NCBI RefSeq assembly: GCF_902362185.1
Contig: NC_044500.1
Coordinates: 38,874,058-38,938,057, forward strand
Direction: 5' to 3'
DNA from: Chanos chanos
Lineage: Eukaryota; Chordata; Actinopteri; Gonorynchiformes; Chanidae
DNA: 64,000 nt
The notes under the pieces are model-generated. The model searched no databases. It worked only from the letters and a program-made list of their open reading frames with translations, and was not told the origin of the DNA. The translations under genes were made by a program, and so were the position numbers. Shown here in pieces: positions 58,089 through 64,000 of the stretch. Positions within the stretch are counted from its first letter, which is position 1, and every line of letters begins with the position of its first letter.

Positions 58089-59722
58089 ATGGAGCAGTAT
58101 ACCACCACCACAACGACGAGTGGGGAACAGATAGTGGTACAGGCAGCTAGTGGACAGATTCAACAGCAGGTAAAGTTAATTTGTCGAAGTTGAAACTGAG
58201 CAGTTTTGCGGGTTGGTTGGGTGTCATTGAGGACTAGGTTAGGTACCCCTATCTTTTATCAGTGCTAAGCTATTTATGTGTGCCAGTGTGTGAGCGTGTA
58301 TGTGGCCGTAGCGTGAGATGATGTCTGAGTGACGGTTACTCCATGAGGTGGTAACAGTCCCTTGTGTCTGGCTCAGGGCGCTGTGACTGCAGTCCAGCTG
58401 CAGACTGAGCCCCAGGTTGTCCAGGCTGCAGGTCAGCAGGTGCAGACACTCCAGGTAGTGGTGGGACCTCTGAGCCGTTTTGCATGCCAACTGTTTCTCA
58501 TACTCAGTGCCCTCGTAGTGTTTTGAATGACAACCAGTGTCCTTACTTAACTTGGGTCTAGTGTATGTTTATTTGCATTATGAATGGATGTCTTTCTGGC
58601 TGCCACATTGTTTGCATGCCATTTGATATGTCACCCACCTTGTGTGTGTGTGTGTGTGTGATTCGGAACGACGCGAGTTTGATGGATGTCTTATACCGAC
58701 ACATGCAATTCCTCACTCTCCAGTGCGTACTTTCATTGATGTATCACTGAGATCCATCCACAGACCTGTCCAGAGTAGATGAGGCAAGGAATTGGTCATC
58801 AGTGCATGTTTCAGAGAGCATGACTTTTCCCCCAGACTGGACTTCATAATTCAATGTCTGTGTGTATGTTGTGTGGTGCTGTACTCCATTTTCTAATGCT
58901 GTGCAGTGACGCTTGTTCGCTCAGGCTCCGTGGTGAAGATGATGGTGCCTAGCATTAAAGGTTTGAATCTCTGGAAGGCTTTGATAAAGACTTTGTGTGC
59001 CTTAAAGATGACCCTTCTCTCTCTTTTACAGGTCCAAGGCCAGCCGTTGATGGTGCAGGTTAGCGGGGGCCAACTCATCACATCCTCTGGCCAACCCATA
59101 ATGGTCCAGGCAATGCCAGCGGGCCAGGGCCAGACTATCATGCAGGTCCCAGTGTCTGGTACACAGGGACTTCAGCAGGTCTGTGAAACTGTAGTTACAT
59201 ATTCTTTATTTTTGTCATCCTGAACAGCAGCTGTTAAGTACTTGCAGGTAGTGATGTTGTTTTTAAATGGCATAAAATAAAACAACTAGAGAAATGATTT
59301 ATTTTAAAGGAGGAATATGTGTGGTATGTATGCCATGTGACTCAGTTGACTTTTGGTTATTGCTCAGATCCAGTTGGTGCAGCCAGGTCAGATCCAGCTC
59401 CCTAGTGGACAGACTCTACAGGTTCAGGGTCAGCAGGGGCAGACCCAGCAAATTATCATCCAGCAGCCCCAGACTGCAGTTACTGCAGGACAGAACCAGG
59501 TCAGACACACACATCCGTCACAGTCAAATCCATTCACTTTCAGTTTCCTTGTGAGTGTTCGTGAACATCCAGAGAACATGAGGCTACATACAAGCTCATG
59601 TGATTTCAGTTTGGTTTTTTTTAATAATTTCATCGGTCTGTGCTCAACCTGGTGATTTTGTTTTACTTTTGTCCTTTTACTGTTTGATAAATGAAGATGC
59701 TGGCTCCTAATAAGTGTGTTTG

Positions 59723-59762
<40 letters not shown>

Positions 59763-62700
59763 CGTGTGCATGCGTGCATGTGTGTGTGTGATTGTCTTTC
59801 AGGGCCAGCAGCAGATCACAGTACAGGGACAGCAGGTGGCTCAAACTGCTGAGGGACAGACCATCGTTTACCAGCCAGTTAATGCTGATGGCACTATTCT
59901 ACAGCAGGGTAACACTTCCCTTATCCATCCATACTGCCCCTGTCTCTCTTCTTTATACACACTTCCCTTATCCATCCATACTGCCCCTGTCTCTCTTCTT
60001 TATACACACTTCCCTTATCCATCCATACTGCCCCTGTCTCTCTTCTTTATACACACTTCCCTTATTCATCCATACTGCCCCTGTCTCTCCTCTTTATACA
60101 CACTTCCCTTATCCATCCATACTGCCCCTGTCTCTCTTCTTTATACACACTTCCCTTATCCATCCATACTGCCCCTGTCTCTCTTCTTTATACACACTTC
60201 CCTTATCCATCCATACTGCCCCTGTCTCTCTTCTTTATACACACTTCCCAGATCCATCCATACTGCCCCTGTCTCTCTTCTTTATACACACTTCACTTCA
60301 TTCATCCATACTGCCCCTGTCTCTCCTCTTTATACACACTTCCCTTATTCATCCATACTGCCCCTGTCTCTCCTCTTTATACACACTTCACTTCATTCAT
60401 CCATACTGCCCCTGTCTCTCTTCTTTATACACACTTCACTTCATTCAGTTTGTTGCAAGTGTATGGCAAGTTAGAAATTTTATGCTCAGGCACAGAAAAT
60501 GAGAAAGAAAGCAATGATTAATTTGAACTGACAGTAGACATAAGTGCATTGTCAAGAAAAAAAGTGTATGCTGATCTTATTATGCATGTTTTCTGTGCGC
60601 CATTGAAAATAGATCCTTATTAGAGATGATGAAAGGTAATGATTGTTATGATTATATTTTCATTCTCTGATCAGGAATGATCACCATACCTGCTGCCAGT
60701 CTGGCAGGAGCCCAGATTGTACAGGCTGGATCCAACACAAACACAACCAACAGTGGACAAGGAACAGTGACTGTCACACTGCCTGTGACTGGCAACATTG
60801 TGAATGCAGGAGGCATGGTCATGGTAAGTCTTCATTATTAGTTACCTTAATCATAGCATAGAGCCACCGATCAGTGCCAACATTGTTCTCTCGGCCAGAA
60901 CTGTCGAGAAACAAGCAGATTTGGCTTCAGGTTTAAATGAAATCCTTAGTCAGGAATCACGTCTGGCTGTATTGACTGAGCAGCGGTAAACGACCTTAAT
61001 GTTCCCGTTTCTTTCTCACTCTCCGCGTGGATCAGATGGTTCCAGGCAGCGGTTCTGTTCCCACAATGCAGCGGATTCCCCTTCCCGGGGCAGAAATGCT
61101 GGAGGAAGAGCCTCTTTACGTCAATGCCAAACAGTACCATCGTATTCTCAAAAGGAGGCAAGCACGTGCCAAACTAGAGGCTGAGGGCAAGATCCCTAAG
61201 GAAAGGAGGGTGAGTGTGAATGAGGGTTTGAATTGGGCTGGAGTTTCTATTCGACTACTGAACAGAAGCAACGTCAAGCATATTTTTATACTGGGATATT
61301 TTTTTTTTTCCATTTCCGAACTACTACCATTGTGAAATCTTTACAAAAGCCTCCCTAAATATGGTCGTGAAGTTGTGCTAAAGCCTCCCTAAATATTATC
61401 AACCCCAGGCTTCTTTTGTTGGTTCATTCCAGAAATACCTTCACGAGTCTCGCCACCGTCATGCCATGGCGAGGAAGCGGGGCGATGGCGGGCGCTTCTT
61501 CTCACCGAAGGAAAAGGAGGAGGGGGCACAACCCATGCAGGTGAGCAGGGGGCAGGGTCTGCCTAAACAGGATGACATGTTTAGGGGGCTGGAGCTCAGC
61601 TCTAATTGGCCGTCCACCTCTGCTCCGCCCCTTGGCTAACCTAGCAACATCCTTTATATCCAGTAGCTACAAAAATCCCCCTTCCATCCTCTGCAACTGG
61701 CCAAGAGACTGAAACACTGTGCTTGATGCTTTGCTTGTGTTCAATTCTGCTGAGATCTTATCATTTCTGTGGGCTTACGTTGCTGCTACCTCACATAACC
61801 GTTGCTTTGATTTTCATTGTCACTTTGTTTAAAAGGTTTGTGCTGTTTTTTTTTTGAGGGGACTGGTAATAAATAGTTTTGCTCATAGGGCTATAATACA
61901 TCTAATAACCAAAGTATGAAGAAATGTCATATGAAAGACTATAACTCCTTACTCTTTCATATCACATCAGATTATCGTTTCTACACAGACAAAGCACTTT
62001 TTATGGTGACAGTCTGAATATTTTTTTTAATATAATTTTTAATTACACTTGAGCATAAGTGTGATATGCAGTTAGTTGATTTAGTCTGGCCATTGGGTGT
62101 CAGTCTTGATGGATTTTTCTGTTACACTGGACGCACTTCAAGTCATTTCACAAACGTCTTTGTTGAAAAAAAAAAAAAGTGATGCAGCCGTTAATATATA
62201 TATTTTTTTATTAATTTTTTTTTTTTAAAAGAAAAATCCATCTTTCTTTGTAGAAAAGTCATATGTATTGTGCTTTGTGTTATGCTTACCTAAAGGCTTT
62301 ATCCTCTCGTCTGTGTTTATCTCTTTTGTTCTCTGCTGTGCTGTGCTGTGCTGGGATATACGTTATGCTGGTTTAATGCTTTGCTGTAAAGTTCTATAAT
62401 CACTGAAAGGTGTACTCCACTTTCCAAATTGGTTATTATGCCTTACAGCCATGTTTAATTACAAAACAAACATATAGTTGAGCTTTGAATGGTTGAATAA
62501 TCACTCAGGTGACATACTTATTCAACTTGAAAAAAATACAGATCTCAGAATTAAAGTTGAACCACCACAAGGTGTGATGTAAGATCATTTTAATATTTTA
62601 TGTATATTTTTATGACAAATACATTTTGACATAACACCATGAACTGTTTCCTAACATTTGAAGAAATAATCAAATATTTGTTGATGTGGAGTACCCCTTT

Positions 62701-63945
62701 AACAGCTAGCTACGGGGTTAATACAGAGCTAAAAAAAAATGGGTGTTTTTTCCCCTACATTACTAGTGTGCCAACTATTAACTAATTAACCTTAGTTCAA
62801 CATACTTTCATTGTAGGATGTTTAACTGTTTCTCATAATACGTCATTTTCTGCTCTGTGTTGCTTTATCATTTTTTTTCTGCCATTATATGATTTTTTTC
62901 ATGTCTGCTGTTCTGCCGTGTGTGTCTCACCACAGAAGTTTGTCATATTTGTTGCATGTAAAAGTCTCCACACATGACTGATTTTTTTTTACATGAATAA
63001 AGACTGTGATTTTTATTTTTATCTTTATATGATGTCTTACTGCGGTATTTCTGACAGAATCGTGGATCCATATATCTTATATTTGTCCTAACTCTCTGCC
63101 TTAAGTCATGTCCATCGGGTGTCAGTGCTGAGCTAAGAACAAAAACAAAGATGTCAAATGTCTCTTTGTTCAGTTCACACTGTTTGTGGATATCAGTTTT
63201 AGCCGTAGTTTCAACAGCAGACACAATATAAAAGTGAAATTTCAGGTTCCTGATATTGAAGTGATTTCATGATTTCATAAACAGGAAAGCAGTACATTTA
63301 GGATATCATACTAAAGTACACTGTTCACACTGTGCAAGATGAAATGGCACACATTTGAAAGAAACCAAATATGGGATCTTTTTGGTTGGAGTGTAAATCA
63401 GTTTCCACGCTGAGTATACAGAACTAAAAACAGAAACCAGCTCCCTGGTATGGGAATCAGTCCAGTGTCATGTTTGCCAACTGAAGGGACAAAGTATCTC
63501 TCTTCTTTAGAGACTCAGCTGTAATGAAAAAGCGTACATTGAAGTACACTTTAACACCAAGCAATGTGAAAAAACCAAAAACAACACAATAATTTTAGAC
63601 AATTTGACCACTTTTTCTATGTTAAATGATTCAGCTCTCTGAAAGTTTGATGATCAGTTGGCTAATCACCAAACTGACTAAAGGTCACCAGTAGGTTGGT
63701 TAACTCGCGTGTCATTGCCAGACAATAATGAGTTGGAAAATACAAAACAATGCTTTAGACCGGTCATGTTGAGATTTAATACGTAGCAGTAAAACTTAGA
63801 TTAAATGTATTTATGAAGTTCACCTTTCCTTAGCTCAGGTTATGGCAACACTCTTACTTCTCCTCCCCCTCACTTCCCACAGGTACAGCCTGAGCAGTCC
63901 CAAGGCACAGAGGATGCGGTTGGTCAAATGATCCGTGTTTCATAA
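58089..63945 (+). CDS. nfya: nfya: nuclear transcription factor Y subunit alpha
   Basis: Exons: 58089-58169, 58377-58454, 59032-59178, 59368-59499, 59803-59908, 60675-60823, 61036-61209, 61433-61540 and 63883-63945, giving 345 residues (human 347). The start is MEQYTTTTTTSGEQ. A long Gln-rich activation region follows (TQQIIIQQPQTAVTAGQNQ). The core has the NF-YB/NF-YC-binding A1 helix (EEPLYVNAKQYHRILKRRQ), linker KIPKERR, then the DNA-binding A2 helix (KYLHESRHRHAMARKRG), with an intron between linker and A2. It ends GQMIRVS. NF-YA joins the histone-fold NF-YB/NF-YC dimer and inserts into the minor groove at CCAAT boxes. The VTVPVS segment of one human isoform is absent between exons 5 and 6. 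The end of exon 2 is uncertain by one codon. Intron 8 is 2.3 kb. Confidence 0.95.
59728..59757. repeat. (TG)n microsatellite before nfya exon 5
   Basis: About 15 TG units close upstream of the exon 5 acceptor at 59802. Confidence 0.9.
59914..60448 (+). repeat. nfya: 47-bp minisatellite in nfya intron 5
   Basis: Units begin at 59914, 59961, 60008, 60055, 60102, 60149, 60196, 60243, 60290, 60338 and 60385, with a partial twelfth at 60433. The period is 47 bp, with two 48-bp units near the end. The unit is pyrimidine-rich (atccatccatactgcccctg, then tctctcttctttatacacac). It has no stop codon in any forward frame, which creates two long overlapping open frames that are not genes. Confidence 0.95.
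61541..63882 (+). other. nfya: nfya intron 8
   Basis: A 2.3-kb AT-rich intron. Near its start, 61600-61630 holds an inverted CCAAT (taattggcc) and a GC-box-like ccgcccc. I see no additional coding exon; the final exon at 63883 joins in frame directly to 61540. Confidence 0.6.
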
Positions 63946-64000
63946 TTCTGTCTATTTGTATGTACGTGTATGAATGTGAGTGTATAAGAGAGAGAAAGTG
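63946..64000 (+). other. nfya: Start of nfya 3'UTR, truncated by the window edge
   Basis: Sequence after the TAA at 63943-63945; no polyadenylation signal within the window. Confidence 0.8.

Noticed and set aside
59716-60502. Two overlapping open frames of 236-252 codons on the plus strand
   Set aside because: They exist only because the 47-bp minisatellite has no stop in any frame. The first also includes genuine nfya exon 5. They are not separate genes.

Overview
This window is vertebrate nuclear DNA, almost certainly from a teleost fish. It has intron-rich genes with GT/AG junctions, proteins that follow the human orthologues almost residue for residue, and short-period microsatellites. 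It also carries interspersed sequences of the kind seen in fish, such as a V-SINE-like 'GCAGACGCTTTTAGCCAAAG' tail and a hAT-like MITE. I cannot name the species. I see no prokaryotic, viral or organellar operon structure. Orthology calls rest on remembered human sequences; no database was searched. Exon ends were placed by hand from splice signals, reading phase and similarity.

Layout from left to right: (1) 28-812, plus strand, the last three coding exons of a gene I cannot identify, with 3'UTR to about 1475. (2) 2833-9522, plus, zbtb40, a BTB zinc-finger factor with 17 coding exons and 1145 codons. (3) 11496-13421, minus, cyb561d1, whose 3' end converges on zbtb40. (4) 14500-21492, minus, atxn7l2, a SAGA-type ataxin-7 paralogue with 10 coding exons and a CpG-rich promoter. 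(5) 24806-29861, minus, a sypl2-type synaptophysin-family protein with 6 exons. (6) 32515-36119, plus, psma5, the 20S proteasome alpha5 subunit, with 9 exons and 241 residues. (7) 37628-53058, plus, sort1 (sortilin), with 20 exons, 814 residues and a 6.2-kb first intron. (8) 58089-63945, plus, nfya, the DNA-binding subunit of NF-Y, with 9 coding exons and 345 residues; its 3'UTR runs off the end of the window. Each of the seven named models closes in frame from start to stop.

The genes do not form one pathway. cyb561d1-atxn7l2-sypl2-psma5-sort1 is the same neighbourhood as human 1p13.3. zbtb40 (human 1p36.12) and nfya (human 6p21.1) flank it here, so the window shows a conserved block inside a rearranged fish context.

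I found no convincing new multi-gene system. The observations most worth a second look are inside the host genes. The middle of zbtb40 is four tandem copies of a two-exon module with identical phases. A four-copy 26-27-bp tandem repeat has multiplied the 3' splice site of sort1 exon 6. A 47-bp minisatellite starts within a few bases of an nfya splice donor and stays open in the coding frame for about 188 codons. The nfya promoter has four CCAAT pentamers, which suggests autoregulation.
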